Origin: Methylococcaceae bacterium
GTDB taxonomy: Bacteria > Pseudomonadota > Gammaproteobacteria > Methylococcales > Methylomonadaceae
Length of the DNA stretch: 64,000 nucleotides
Reading direction: 5' to 3'
Assembly: GCA_016715325.1 (NCBI GenBank)
Contig: JADKAL010000002.1
Location: 496,001 to 560,000, forward strand
The notes below the pieces were generated by a model that was given only the letters and a program-made list of their open reading frames with translations, did no database searches and was not told where the DNA came from. Shown in pieces: positions 38,165-47,785 of the stretch; position 1 is the first letter of the stretch; every line of letters starts with the position of its first letter. The position numbers and the translations under genes are program-made.

Positions 38165-38944
38165 GTGAATTTGAAAAACATAGCCGGGAATGACGCCTCC
38201 ATTTTTTTATTCCGCTTTGAATTACGCGGAGGTAATGGCATCGATTTTGTTTTGAATGAGGCCATTGCCGCCGATATAGACCAAGACATCGATGACAAAA
38301 TCAAACCGCTCGTACACGCTTGTTGCGAAACGCTTTTGCGATACAGGCACCTAAGCGTGGGCAACACCATTATGGACGGATATATCCTAGCCACAGGGGA
38401 ATTTGAGGTCATGCTGAGCAAGGGGCTCGGGCTGCACTTTGCGCTTGATGAAAAGGCGCGGTTGTTCCAGGATGCCAAAAATATAGCCGACCTCCTGACA
38501 GAGGTTATGGACAGGGGATCCATTGTGCCGGAGAAAGGAAAACAACGGAAGCCGCCCCCGTTCAAGCACACAACAAACCCCGAGAAGGTAAAAAAAGGGC
38601 TTGAGCAACTGGGAGAAGCAAAATCCCTTCAGGCAGAATTACAATGGATTGCAGAAGGACAGACAATACGACCTGGATTAAAGCCGTTGCGCCCTGACGA
38701 TTTGCCCCCTGGTGTCACCGCATCAAGGGGCTATGACCATAGGGGGCATTGTTATGTTTTCGAGCACAGGAAATATGGGGAACTGGGGCGGATCGTAATG
38801 ATCAAGGCGGGCGAGCAAAAAATGTTGATGCAGGCCGATCTCTACCTAGGACAGGAGAACCAGGAATCCACTACCGAAAAAAAGAAAAAGGAAATATTTG
38901 AGAAAGTGGTCACGACTATTAGCGCCCGCTTTGATGGCCTTTAA
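38165..38944 (+). CDS. Hypothetical plasmid protein
   Basis: A 259-residue soluble protein with a GTG start and a weak ribosome site. The acidic N-terminal half (FRFELRGGNGIDFVLNEAIAAD) and a basic linker (GKQRKPPPFKHTTNPEKVKKG) precede a C-terminal half with DHRGHCYVFEHRKYGELGRIVM. No family recognised and no membrane segment. It faces the conjugation operon across a stem-loop. Confidence 0.55.
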   Translation: MNLKNIAGNDASIFLFRFELRGGNGIDFVLNEAIAADIDQDIDDKIKPLVHACCETLLRYRHLSVGNTIMDGYILATGEFEVMLSKGLGLHFALDEKARLFQDAKNIADLLTEVMDRGSIVPEKGKQRKPPPFKHTTNPEKVKKGLEQLGEAKSLQAELQWIAEGQTIRPGLKPLRPDDLPPGVTASRGYDHRGHCYVFEHRKYGELGRIVMIKAGEQKMLMQADLYLGQENQESTTEKKKKEIFEKVVTTISARFDGL

Positions 38945-38998
38945 CCTTACTCTCAAGGCCGAGCCTTTACGCTGCGGTTGACTGCAATAGTCGTTGTT

Positions 38999-39024
38999 AA
39001 TGCAGCCAGTGAACTGGCTGCATT
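38999..39024. terminator. Bidirectional stem-loop between convergent genes
   Basis: Perfect 11-bp stem AATGCAGCCAG / CTGGCTGCATT with loop TGAA between convergent genes ending at 38944 and 39048. No long T run, but the place suits a terminator for the conjugation operon. Confidence 0.55.
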
Positions 39025-39047
39025 CTAGCCATGTAGCAAATATTTTG

Positions 39048-39632
39048 TCAAGGTAAAGTAGATTGCCTTGGGATGGCATAGTCCAGAAATTCTAATTCAA
39101 CACGGCGGTTTTGGTGTCGTCCTTCTGGACTATTGTTGTCTGCAATATAGTCCCCACCGGAATAGTAATTAATGAATATCATTAATGGGGATGCGCCGTT
39201 TCTTACCAAGTATCGCTTTGCAGACAATGCCCGGTTAAGCGCAATGTTTTCATCAGATGCCGTGTACCTTTTCCCGTCTGTCCGTCCCCTAACGATAACT
39301 TGGCTGCTTTTTAGCATGAGTTCGTGGATTTCTTCTGCCTGACTCGGGCTTGGCTTGAACCTGGTTGCTTTAAATGGGAACTGTACCCTAACGGTCTGCG
39401 GGGCATTAGGTTGAATCGGTGCGCCGCTATCCTTAACTGTTTCTGGTGGATAGGCGGTTTGCGCGTATCTTCTTACTTGTCTGGGGGCTGTCTTTATTCG
39501 GCTTTCGTTCCGTTTGATTGCTTGCCCCGTGTTAATGGGTTGCCTATCCGAACCATCGACTACAGGGGGTTTGGGCGCGGTTGTACATGCTGACAATAAT
39601 GTCAGCACTATTGATAAGGCGGCTTTGTTCAT
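39048..39632 (-). CDS. OmpA-domain lipoprotein of the conjugation operon
   Basis: A 194-residue outer-membrane lipoprotein: signal peptide with lipobox LLSAC (Cys near 16). A C-terminal OmpA-like peptidoglycan-binding domain (about 85-185) carries HELMLKSSQVIVRGRTDG, NIALNRALSAKRYLV and the NRRVELEF motif. Last gene of the minus-strand conjugation operon. The start codon overlaps the previous stop (ATGA), so translation is coupled. It likely anchors the transfer apparatus to the cell wall. Confidence 0.75.
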   Translation of the reverse strand: MNKAALSIVLTLLSACTTAPKPPVVDGSDRQPINTGQAIKRNESRIKTAPRQVRRYAQTAYPPETVKDSGAPIQPNAPQTVRVQFPFKATRFKPSPSQAEEIHELMLKSSQVIVRGRTDGKRYTASDENIALNRALSAKRYLVRNGASPLMIFINYYSGGDYIADNNSPEGRHQNRRVELEFLDYAIPRQSTLP

Positions 39633-39823
39633 TTTTGGCTCCCTGCGCGAATGGTATTGTTAGGAGGTAACTTCGGCGTTATTTCAGGGCAATCTTCCAC
39701 CACGACCACGCGTCCTGTTGGTTTTAATGCCTTTATGGAATCTATGCTAACGGTTACTGGGGGAAATGTTTCCCCAGATATTACGGTATTGGCGTTTTTG
39801 TGCTTCATCGTATGGTTATCCAT
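39629..39823 (-). CDS. Small protein coupled to the OmpA lipoprotein
   Basis: 64 residues from ATG 39823, or 59 from ATG 39808 (MKHKNANTV). Pro/Val-rich, no membrane segment (TGRVVVVEDCPEITPKLPP). The ATGA overlap with the next gene is the main support. Function unknown. Confidence 0.5.
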   Translation of the reverse strand: MDNHTMKHKNANTVISGETFPPVTVSIDSIKALKPTGRVVVVEDCPEITPKLPPNNTIRAGSQK

Positions 39824-39863
39824 TCAGGTAATTATTTAGGCTCATTTTTCGGGTATGGTTGTG

Positions 39864-40919
39864 CTATCTGGATTGCTCTTGCGCCCTCTCTTGCACACGG
39901 GATTTGGGGGTACGCCCGTGTGCCGTTGCCCTGCTTGCCGCCTTGTTGTCGTAGATTGACACATTGGGCACTTTTCCGGCTTTTGTGCGTTCGCTTAGGC
40001 GCTTATCAATGGCGGCTTGCAGGGCTGCGGCTTGTGCAGGGTTTTTCGTCTTGGTCTTAATGACTGCCGCCGCTACCGCTTTCACGACCTTTTCTTTGTC
40101 AGTCCGCTGGATGTCCCAGGTGATGCGGTTAGTATGAATTACCTCTTTCCCTATGGCCTTGCCCGCCCCGTCACGTTTGATTGATTCCACTTCTACGGGT
40201 TTGCTGCCCATGTATTGGACAGAAATGTTATCGCCTACCTGCACCATGCTTTGTACTAATGACCGCTTAAGGTCAATACCCCATATTGTTTTTTCGCCAG
40301 TATCAGTTTCGAGTTTTACGTAGTAGCTTTGCTTTTCGTTTGGGTCATGCCTGTATTTGGCTTCGCCATGCTCAAGCAAGCGGCCATTGGTCACCTTATT
40401 TGGTGCCTTGACGGTGGCTTCAGGTTTAGTGTGTTGCTGTTCGGGTTGCTGTGTCTGTTCTTGCGTCCGTGAGGGATCACCTTTTTCAACGCTGTTTTGC
40501 ATAGCGCGTTGCTGATACTGGTCCAGGTTAAACAGGTCTTGCTCACTGGGCTTATAGCCGCGTACTTCCAGCCCCTGCATACTGGCTGCAAGCCACACTT
40601 CACGGCGGAAATCAGGATGCCCCTTAACCTTTATCGACTTCCACCCTTTGGCTTCTGCCAGCATCACCAAGGACGTTGCAATACGTTCGTCATTGAAAGA
40701 GGTGGCGATCCGCTTCCCGTGGTCGATAAACGCTATTTTGTCCGGTCTGTCCTTAAAGTGGTATGTTGCCCCATTCACATGAAATTGCTTTTGCACTTGT
40801 GCAATAAGCTCCCGTTGCCGTTCATCGTCGCCTGGTGTTTTTGGGTCTGCGATATGACTGCCATTTTCTGGACGGATATTATTTTTTTCCTGTACCGACT
40901 GGGTGGCTTCGGATTGCAC
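39864..40919 (-). CDS. LPD7/KfrB-domain plasmid protein
   Basis: A 351-residue protein with a GTG start. Residues 35-120 form an LPD7-type domain (VNGATYHFKDRPDKIAFIDHGKRI, AKGWKSIKVKGHPDFRREVWLAA, GLEVRGYKPSEQD). Residues 170-250 form a KfrB-like domain (NGRLLEHGEAKYRHDPNEKQSYYVKL). LPD7 domains accompany relaxases and primases on conjugative plasmids. Highly charged C-terminus. It lies in the transfer operon, 11 bp after the previous gene. Confidence 0.65.
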   Translation of the reverse strand: MQSEATQSVQEKNNIRPENGSHIADPKTPGDDERQRELIAQVQKQFHVNGATYHFKDRPDKIAFIDHGKRIATSFNDERIATSLVMLAEAKGWKSIKVKGHPDFRREVWLAASMQGLEVRGYKPSEQDLFNLDQYQQRAMQNSVEKGDPSRTQEQTQQPEQQHTKPEATVKAPNKVTNGRLLEHGEAKYRHDPNEKQSYYVKLETDTGEKTIWGIDLKRSLVQSMVQVGDNISVQYMGSKPVEVESIKRDGAGKAIGKEVIHTNRITWDIQRTDKEKVVKAVAAAVIKTKTKNPAQAAALQAAIDKRLSERTKAGKVPNVSIYDNKAASRATAHGRTPKSRVQERAQEQSR

Positions 40920-40930
40920 GTTATCGCTTT

Positions 40931-41455
40931 TTATGGATTCACTTGAAATGGGGCGGAATGGTTTTCAAGCCAATTCCTGTCGAGTTCCCTTTGTTTTTTA
41001 GCGCGTATAAACGCCCCTGCCGGGTCTATTTCTTGTCTGCCGCTTACGCCTTGCAATTGGTCATCTTTGAAATGATCCATGTTTACCGATGCGGCTTTGC
41101 CGAGCTTCCCTGCTTTGGCCAATTCGATATTTTTTTGTTGCTTTGCCACCGTTTTTTTCAGGGCTTCATAATAGCCATCACGAAAGTCTTTGTCTTGGTC
41201 GTGGGAATACGGTAGCTCTTTAACGTATTTTGTCCCGCCGTTTTCATAAGTCCCGTGGATACCTGTATTAGCCATAAAGCGCCCTTTTTCGCTGTCCCCC
41301 TGTTTTATGGTATGAATAACGGCTGGTCGTTTTGTCCGGTCAGCCTTATAAAAAGCCGCCCCAGCTTCTTTTGCGCTCGTAAACTCTGTCCGCTTTTTCC
41401 CAACAATAAGGAGGTAAGTGTCCTCACTTTGCGTGTGATTTTCTTCATTCATCAT
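40931..41455 (-). CDS. Hypothetical conjugation-operon protein
   Basis: A 174-residue soluble charged protein (TYLLIVGKKRTEFTSAKEAGAAFYKAD; FRDGYYEALKKTVAKQQK). The first 60 residues resemble small LPD-like modules in plasmid proteins that accept KfrB domains. It lies 21 bp after virD4. Function unknown; accessory role in DNA processing inferred from the operon. Confidence 0.55.
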   Translation of the reverse strand: MMNEENHTQSEDTYLLIVGKKRTEFTSAKEAGAAFYKADRTKRPAVIHTIKQGDSEKGRFMANTGIHGTYENGGTKYVKELPYSHDQDKDFRDGYYEALKKTVAKQQKNIELAKAGKLGKAASVNMDHFKDDQLQGVSGRQEIDPAGAFIRAKKQRELDRNWLENHSAPFQVNP

Positions 41456-41476
41456 ACAGCCCCAGTGTCTCGATAG

Positions 41477-43726
41477 TTATGCCGTTAATTCGATGGTCTT
41501 GTCATTCAGTTGAGGACCGTTGTCCTTGTTGTCGCCATCGTCTATTTCGATTACATTTGATAATTCATCATCTAAATTTTCATCTTCAATATCGTCAACG
41601 AGGTTATCATCAGGTTCTGCTTGTTGACTGTCATCGGCCATATCTAGCGTATCAAAGAAACTGTCCACAAAGTCCTCGATTTGCTCTTCGCTCAGGTTGT
41701 CAGTGTCTGGCAATGATATGGCTGAGGTGTTAATGGCCAGTTTGCTGAGGTCTATGCCTTGCTCCACGTCAGCCAACACCAGCGGCCTATTGCGTGCCTG
41801 TACGATGGCCTCATGCAGGCCATAGTCTAGCGGCGGAATGGCAATGGCCAGTTCACCAGCCCCCCAAATTGACTCGAACGTTTTTTGTGATGGTTTTGCC
41901 TTCATGTTGACCCCTAATTTGCGAAGCCGTTGCTTAAGTTTAGAGTCGTCAAGTTGTGCGAGTGATGGCGATACGCTTTTCAAGCGGTCTAAGAACACAT
42001 GGTCGGCGTAATAGAATATTTTTTCGCAGAGTATCGGTTTGGTGTTGCCGATCCTGATTATCTGTTTGGCCAGGCTCATTTCATGAAGTTCTTGGGGCAG
42101 CATCAGGCTCCTGCGCTGGTCTGATTCCGAGCCTTTGCTGCGCTCATGTATGTTGATGGATTGCGCCTTGAATGTGTATGTGCCAAGCATTTCGGAGTAT
42201 TCGTTCGCTGTTTTTTGGTCATCAGGCGTGAACAATATTTTGAGCGCATGGTTTGTCATAAGCGTTTCCCCACCTTCCTTACCATAGCCCCGGCGCGGTT
42301 CTGTCTTGATTTGGCTGGGTGATTGGACAATGGTCAGCAACCGTAGGCCATAACCTGCCAAGAAAGCATTCGCCTTATCAATAATTTCAATCCTTCCCGG
42401 TGCAGTGAATTCATCCATGAGCAATAGGCAAGGATATTTAATTTCTGGTGTCGAATGGATCAATTTGTCCGTGTTGAGGGATATGAGTTGGGTGAAGAAA
42501 AGATTGGTCAGTATCTCCGCTTCCGCGAGTTTGTTGGGGGGGATGCCAAGGTAGATCGTCATCCTTCTTTTTCTTATGTCCCTTAAATCAAAATCATTGC
42601 CGCTTGTTGCGGCATCGACGATAGGGCTAGCCCATATCGTCAACGGAGCGTTAAAAGACGCAAGGATGCTACTGAGTGTATTGTCCGACGTGGACAAAAA
42701 CCGATTGAGTGCATCCACACACTCATTCGAAAGCGGGGGATGGCCTTTACCGTCCCATTCAACGATGGGGACAAGCTCGATTTTCTTTTCCTCTGGCTTG
42801 GTTAAATTTCTGTTAGATATCGGACCTGTTTTTTTGACTTCGCCCTTGGTTGTCGTTTCAACTTCCTTGTAGTTTCGTTCCTTAATTAGGGTTTGAAGAT
42901 ATTCTTTTACAGGTTGCCCCTTGCCCGACCCTTGCCTTAGCAATTCACCTATTGTCCTGGGCATGTCAGGCGTTTCAAAAAGGTATAGGGCAAGCCCCAA
43001 AAACAAGTTTCGCGCAGACTCGTCGAAGAACTTATCTTTACCGTATCCGGGATAGAAAATATGGGCGATACCGATAATGTCCAATATACGTATGCGCGGA
43101 ATGTCACTCACATAGGATAACGGGTTGTACCTATGCGTTTGGCCATCGGTGGCGAATGGGTTGTGGAGGTAACATTCTTGTCCGTGCTGGGCACGGTATT
43201 TTGATGTAATCATAAAATTTTCTTGCTTTACATCAATCACCACAACCGATTCTGGATAGCTCAACAAGTTAGGGATGACGATACCCACGCCTTTGCCTGA
43301 TCGTGTAGGCGCTGCCAATAAAGCGAATTGCAGCCCGTCAAACAACATGAAACGATTTTTAAATTTTCCGACGATAATGCCTTCCTTGGCGAACAAGCCC
43401 GCCTTTTCTATCTCGCCCTCGGTTGCAAACCTGGCATTGCCATGTAAGAAAGGGGTGTCCCGCAATGCCGCGACCGTAGCGGCTATAAACACGCCGTAAC
43501 AAGCAGTAAACGCTATGAAGATGGATGTTTTGAGCTTTTTCGCTATAGCGGGTTCGTATTGGTATGATTGCCAGTATTCAAGCCATGTCCAAAGGTTGGT
43601 TTTCCCTAATGGGTTGGCTTTATTAAGGATATAGAACATTGCACCAGACAACCAAAGTGCAGCCACGGTTATTGCCATAAAAACAATAACAACAAACAAC
43701 CCCTTAAGCCATTTTGGTTTTTCCAT
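41477..43726 (-). CDS. virD4: VirD4/TraG type IV coupling protein
   Basis: A 749-residue hexameric ATPase that delivers relaxase-DNA to the transfer channel. Two N-terminal membrane helices (about 10-34 and 68-86), Walker A AAPTRSGKGVG near 138-148, Walker B CLLLMDEFTAPG, and the family segment SQIKTEPRRGYGKEGGETLM. An acidic C-terminal tail (last ~60 residues, many Asp/Glu) probably contacts partners. Directly after virB11. Confidence 0.92.
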   Translation of the reverse strand: MEKPKWLKGLFVVIVFMAITVAALWLSGAMFYILNKANPLGKTNLWTWLEYWQSYQYEPAIAKKLKTSIFIAFTACYGVFIAATVAALRDTPFLHGNARFATEGEIEKAGLFAKEGIIVGKFKNRFMLFDGLQFALLAAPTRSGKGVGIVIPNLLSYPESVVVIDVKQENFMITSKYRAQHGQECYLHNPFATDGQTHRYNPLSYVSDIPRIRILDIIGIAHIFYPGYGKDKFFDESARNLFLGLALYLFETPDMPRTIGELLRQGSGKGQPVKEYLQTLIKERNYKEVETTTKGEVKKTGPISNRNLTKPEEKKIELVPIVEWDGKGHPPLSNECVDALNRFLSTSDNTLSSILASFNAPLTIWASPIVDAATSGNDFDLRDIRKRRMTIYLGIPPNKLAEAEILTNLFFTQLISLNTDKLIHSTPEIKYPCLLLMDEFTAPGRIEIIDKANAFLAGYGLRLLTIVQSPSQIKTEPRRGYGKEGGETLMTNHALKILFTPDDQKTANEYSEMLGTYTFKAQSINIHERSKGSESDQRRSLMLPQELHEMSLAKQIIRIGNTKPILCEKIFYYADHVFLDRLKSVSPSLAQLDDSKLKQRLRKLGVNMKAKPSQKTFESIWGAGELAIAIPPLDYGLHEAIVQARNRPLVLADVEQGIDLSKLAINTSAISLPDTDNLSEEQIEDFVDSFFDTLDMADDSQQAEPDDNLVDDIEDENLDDELSNVIEIDDGDNKDNGPQLNDKTIELTA

Positions 43727-43734
43727 TGGAATGG

Positions 43735-44817
43735 CTACCCTATTGAGGACTTACGTTTTTGCATGGGGTCATACCCTATTTCTGTGGCGTGCCTGCCAAG
43801 GCCACCATCAACATCGTTGGTTACGTGAATGACCACGTCTACCACCATATGCAACAATCTTTTAATTACATCGTAGGGTAAGGTCCTGCCTTGTCGGTTT
43901 TGTAATACCATCAGCACCATACGTTCAAATGCTATTTGGGTGCTTCCTGCATGTATGCTGGTTATGCTGCCACCATGCCCCGAAGCCGCAACATTAATGA
44001 AGTCGTAGGCTTCACCGCCACGAAGTTCTGCCAGTAATATTCGGGTTGGCTTCATCCTTAAGCAGCTTTTTAATAATGTCGCCGCTGTCACGATGGCGTT
44101 TTCTTCCTCTTTTGCCTCGCTTGGATAAAATAAATGGATGTGGTTAGGGTGTTGTGGCAAGAACAATTCCGGCACGTCCTCGATCGTTATTATGCGTTGA
44201 GTCCTTGGAATCTCTTGCATAAGCGCCTTCATGAAGGTGGTTTTGCCTGAACCAGTTTCACCAGCGACGACAATCACTTTTTCAAGCTGAACCGCACGGC
44301 GGATGAATTCCAAATATTTCCCGCTCTCAATAAGGGTATTTAATTCTTTTTCCGTAGGGTTTAGTGATGCTATTTCATCAGGGGTCGGGCTATTTTTAAC
44401 TGGCCGGATGTGATTAAAAAAACCCTGCTTTTCATAATCTTCTAAAGTCCTTACCTGAAATGAGGGTTTTCGGATGGTAATAGAGATCGTTCCATGCTCA
44501 CACGCGGGCGGAATAACTACCTGTACCCGCTCACCCTGTGGCAAGATTGCCGACATGACGGGTTTAATATCAGCCACGTTGTCATATGCGAATTTGGCGA
44601 TAGCTTGGGCGAGAGAAAAGAGGTGTTCGTAGGTTATTGACGGTACTTCGTGACGCTCCCATACATTGTTGCGCTCGCACCATGCCTCTAGCGGCCTGTT
44701 TACGCATATTTCGGTTATTTCTGGATCGCACAGCCACTCTTTGGCGAAGCCCAAGTGAAATTGAACCGACGTGTCACGGTTTATTTTACCGGCTATATAT
44801 TCATTCGGCTGCGACAT
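43735..44817 (-). CDS. virB11: VirB11 ATPase
   Basis: Hexameric secretion ATPase, 360 residues from ATG 44817 (MSQPNEYIAG). N-terminal domain to about 125, Walker A GETGSGKTTF near 186, Asp box ITIEDVPELF, Walker B RILLAELRGGEAYDF, His box GHGGSITSIHAGS. All motifs intact. Powers pilus assembly and DNA export. Overlaps the end of virB10 by about 17 bp. Confidence 0.93.
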   Translation of the reverse strand: MSQPNEYIAGKINRDTSVQFHLGFAKEWLCDPEITEICVNRPLEAWCERNNVWERHEVPSITYEHLFSLAQAIAKFAYDNVADIKPVMSAILPQGERVQVVIPPACEHGTISITIRKPSFQVRTLEDYEKQGFFNHIRPVKNSPTPDEIASLNPTEKELNTLIESGKYLEFIRRAVQLEKVIVVAGETGSGKTTFMKALMQEIPRTQRIITIEDVPELFLPQHPNHIHLFYPSEAKEEENAIVTAATLLKSCLRMKPTRILLAELRGGEAYDFINVAASGHGGSITSIHAGSTQIAFERMVLMVLQNRQGRTLPYDVIKRLLHMVVDVVIHVTNDVDGGLGRHATEIGYDPMQKRKSSIG

Positions 44818-45940
44818 CGTACACACTCGAAAAATCTAAATCCCGCGCAACATAAACGGCGGCTTGCTCACCTTGGTTCTTGTAAAGCGTTGGCGGGATA
44901 TTGATTGAATACTTCAAGGCTTCGGCTGGCAGGTTTTGTATGCCTGAACCGCCATAACCGCCGCCCCCGATGTTATATTGATTGTTTCCATTACTACCGT
45001 TGTTAAGGCTTGAGATCAGACCTTGTTCCGCCGAGGTTATAAGGCTTAGCATCAACGCGCTTCCGAACCTTTCCCAAAAATGCGTATCTATATATCCCGG
45101 TAAGCCAGCACCGCCTAATGGGTCTGTGCCTGGGGAGTCCAAAGCGATAACAACACCGTTCCACGTCTTTATACGATCCCACAGTACAAAGATACGTGCC
45201 ATCCCTTGCTGTAGCAGGCGTGCTTGATACTCTCCCGTTATAGTTGAGCCACGTTCAACCAAAAGAATTTTCCCATTGTCGCTGTATATATTCCGCGTGA
45301 TGATACATGAGGTCATTCCTGATACAGTTGTTATCAACTTTGTCTGTAAAGCACACTCAATGATTGCCCCTTTAGCCAACAAAAAATTCCTGTTGCCTAT
45401 CATTGATGCTTGGCGTTTTTCTGTCTTGGTTGGCGTAAGCAACCCCGACAAACCGTCTTTGTCCCCTTTTTCTTGTTCGTTGTTAGGTAAAACGGGCGGC
45501 AGTGTATTCTCAGGGCTTCCGGTCGCTGTCACCATGAGGTCTGAGCCTGATTTATCGAGTATTTGTGGCTGGACAGGTTTATTTTCATTCCCTGGCAAGG
45601 TTGGTTGTGAGGATTGTTGCGGCATAGGTATAGGCGGTTGCACCTGGAATGCAGAGACAACGGGTGCTGTTTCTGGTTTTGGCGTGATTTCTTGGAAGGT
45701 GCGGCTAGGGACTGTGCTCACAGCATCTAGCCTTTGTTCTTGTGCGGCTTGTTTTCTTTCCTGTGCCAAATGATACCGCCAGTAACCCAAGCCCGCCGCA
45801 AACCCACAAAACAGCAACGATGTAACAATGAATAATGCACGTTTTGCGGCTGATGTTGAAGGACGGTCGTTTACATTGGGTATCCCCCGTTCACCAATAA
45901 CCGTGTCTATCCTGGTGTCCGGTTCGAGCGCATTATTCAT
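44801..45940 (-). CDS. virB10: VirB10 channel protein
   Basis: A 379-residue envelope-spanning core protein. Start ATG 45940 is chosen for GGAGAGG upstream; it overlaps virB9 by 8 bp. Inner-membrane helix (about 38-55), Pro-rich periplasmic linker (about 90-150), C-terminal VirB10/TrbI barrel with LLAKGAIIECALQTKLITT, LLVERGSTITGEYQ and the antenna region around ISSLNNGSNGNN. The tail is NIPPTLYKNQGEQAAVYVARDLDFSSVY. Confidence 0.92.
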   Translation of the reverse strand: MNNALEPDTRIDTVIGERGIPNVNDRPSTSAAKRALFIVTSLLFCGFAAGLGYWRYHLAQERKQAAQEQRLDAVSTVPSRTFQEITPKPETAPVVSAFQVQPPIPMPQQSSQPTLPGNENKPVQPQILDKSGSDLMVTATGSPENTLPPVLPNNEQEKGDKDGLSGLLTPTKTEKRQASMIGNRNFLLAKGAIIECALQTKLITTVSGMTSCIITRNIYSDNGKILLVERGSTITGEYQARLLQQGMARIFVLWDRIKTWNGVVIALDSPGTDPLGGAGLPGYIDTHFWERFGSALMLSLITSAEQGLISSLNNGSNGNNQYNIGGGGYGGSGIQNLPAEALKYSINIPPTLYKNQGEQAAVYVARDLDFSSVYDVAAE

Positions 45941-46814
45941 TGGATATTTCCTCTCCTTTGATGACACGTTTTACCCCTGGGACGGTCGTTCCTTCTTTGG
46001 CTGGAATACCATCAGGGTCGTAGCTTTCGTTGTATATTCCTCCCACCGCATTCCCTAGGCGTAAGGCGAACTCACGGGCTACGCGATGGACAACCATGAC
46101 ATCAGGATTTTTCGGGTCTATGTGATAATTGACAATGCTTTCCTCTTTGTCATCAGCCACATGAAATATGGACGGGAATTCACGGTTGTTTGGAAATGTT
46201 AAATAGGTGAATCGGCCATCGTCATATGCGGCGGTTGGTGCGATTGCTTGCGATTCCTCTCCGATCTGCATCGTGTAGTTTGTGTTTCGCGGCTCATTGT
46301 CATTCTCTAGTTTCTTTAAAGCAGTTTGTTTGGCTAAGATTTTGGCATCTTTCTCTGCTTGCTCTTTTGGGTATCTGAATTCAACTCGGTAGGAAATGGC
46401 GTTACGCCCTTTCCTGTTAAGGCTATTGCTTTCCGACGCTAGGCGTAAATCAAAGTCATACAGGCGTAAATTTGTCGTCACCATAAGGTTTGTGTTCCAG
46501 GTTCCGGGTTTTGGTAACATCGGTGGCTGTTCGTTTTCTCCCGGTATTGATTTTGGTTTAAGAAACAAAATATTCCGGCGGTATTTCAGTTCCCATCCGC
46601 GCGTAAAACCCGATGCAATATCCAGGATGTTTTCATCTGGTGAAAACACAATTCTCGTTCCTCTCCCTGGTAGCGAGTTGATCACAACAACATCACTTGA
46701 GTTGTAATTGACGTATTGTATTCTTTTGTCATAACTAGAACCGTGCGGGATTTCCAGCGCATACACCCTAACACTCAACATCATTAGCAAGCTCAGAATG
46801 ATGTGTCGTTTCAT
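45933..46814 (-). CDS. virB9: VirB9 core-complex protein
   Basis: A 293-residue periplasmic protein with signal peptide (1-19, ending VYALEIP). N-terminal domain with VVINSLPGRGTRIVFSPDENI and the C-terminal VirB9 domain with RFTYLTFPNNREFPSIFHV and VVHRVAREFALRLG, as in CagX/TrbG. Overlaps virB8 by 4 bases. Confidence 0.92.
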   Translation of the reverse strand: MKRHIILSLLMMLSVRVYALEIPHGSSYDKRIQYVNYNSSDVVVINSLPGRGTRIVFSPDENILDIASGFTRGWELKYRRNILFLKPKSIPGENEQPPMLPKPGTWNTNLMVTTNLRLYDFDLRLASESNSLNRKGRNAISYRVEFRYPKEQAEKDAKILAKQTALKKLENDNEPRNTNYTMQIGEESQAIAPTAAYDDGRFTYLTFPNNREFPSIFHVADDKEESIVNYHIDPKNPDVMVVHRVAREFALRLGNAVGGIYNESYDPDGIPAKEGTTVPGVKRVIKGEEISNE

Positions 46815-47512
46815 GGCTTGCTCCCGACCATTTCAGGGTCATTCCGAAGGCTTGTAACCGTGAACCCTACCGGATTCTTAATTCTTTCATTTTCTAATTT
46901 CTTTTCATCAATTAAGTATTCATAGGCGATTGTGGCTACCCAATGGGTGACTGTGCCCTCTTCCTTTTCTTCCGGGCGTTTCATGGTTTTTGAGTACCTT
47001 ACCGTTCCAATACCATTGCCATGTATAGTGATACTTCCAACATCTACGGTTATTCTTATCTTGTCACCATACTTTTTGTCTAAGGCATCTTCGCCTGAAA
47101 ATAGCGCATCGTAGTCTTTGCCAATTTGCGGGGACGACATTAACATCACATCGTCGTAGTCTTTTTGTAAGGTATGCCAATCATAAGATTCATGGGCTAT
47201 GACGTATTTGTTAAGCCAACTCTTATCCACCATTTCGCCTAGTTCGACTTTTTTTACATCCATAACTGAAATTATGGATGTTTCGCCTGTCCTGTCGTTT
47301 ACATGTACAACGTATGGCTCTGTTGTTTTGAGTGGCATCATGAATATGATGCTTGCCGCTAAGAGAATAGATACCGCGCAAGAACAAAAGGCAACAAACC
47401 ATGCTTTTCTTTCTGATCTTTGCCGCTCAAATTCGCGAGACGCTTCCCAATCCATTGCGTCTTTATTTAATTCAGATTCATGATAATTTTTCCCGTTATT
47501 TGACGTTTGCAT
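46811..47512 (-). CDS. virB8: VirB8 assembly factor
   Basis: A 233-residue bitopic protein: cytoplasmic N-terminus, membrane helix (about 40-60), periplasmic VirB8 domain (about 75-230) containing SYDWHTLQKDYDDVMLMSSP and THWVATIAYEYL. Nucleates the transfer complex. Overlaps virB7 end by 17 bp, typical of this operon. Confidence 0.9.
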   Translation of the reverse strand: MQTSNNGKNYHESELNKDAMDWEASREFERQRSERKAWFVAFCSCAVSILLAASIIFMMPLKTTEPYVVHVNDRTGETSIISVMDVKKVELGEMVDKSWLNKYVIAHESYDWHTLQKDYDDVMLMSSPQIGKDYDALFSGEDALDKKYGDKIRITVDVGSITIHGNGIGTVRYSKTMKRPEEKEEGTVTHWVATIAYEYLIDEKKLENERIKNPVGFTVTSLRNDPEMVGSKP

Positions 47513-47666
47513 TACCAGCTTCCTTTTTTTCTATAGTGGCCTGTTCGTCTGATATTGCGTTGTTTATGGGTATTCGTGGCTTGCCTTCGGCGGATGGTAA
47601 TTGGTGGAGCGCACAGCCAGAGAAGCATATAGCCGATATGATTATTATGGTGTTATATATGTTCAT
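47496..47666 (-). CDS. virB7: VirB7-like lipoprotein
   Basis: A 56-residue lipoprotein from ATG 47666 (MNIYNTIIIISA). Lipobox CFSGC puts the lipidated Cys near residue 17; ALHQLPSAEGKPRIPIN follows. Position between virB6 and virB8 and its size identify it as the VirB7 analogue, which anchors VirB9 in the outer membrane. Confidence 0.75.
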   Translation of the reverse strand: MNIYNTIIIISAICFSGCALHQLPSAEGKPRIPINNAISDEQATIEKKEAGNANVK

Positions 47667-47785
47667 ACAAAAGTCCATGATAACTATTATGAAAACCATA
47701 ATATAGTATCATGGTTTATTTTGCCACTATTTCTTTTTGCTAATTTATCCACCTCTCTATTTGCATAATATAATTCTTATTATTT

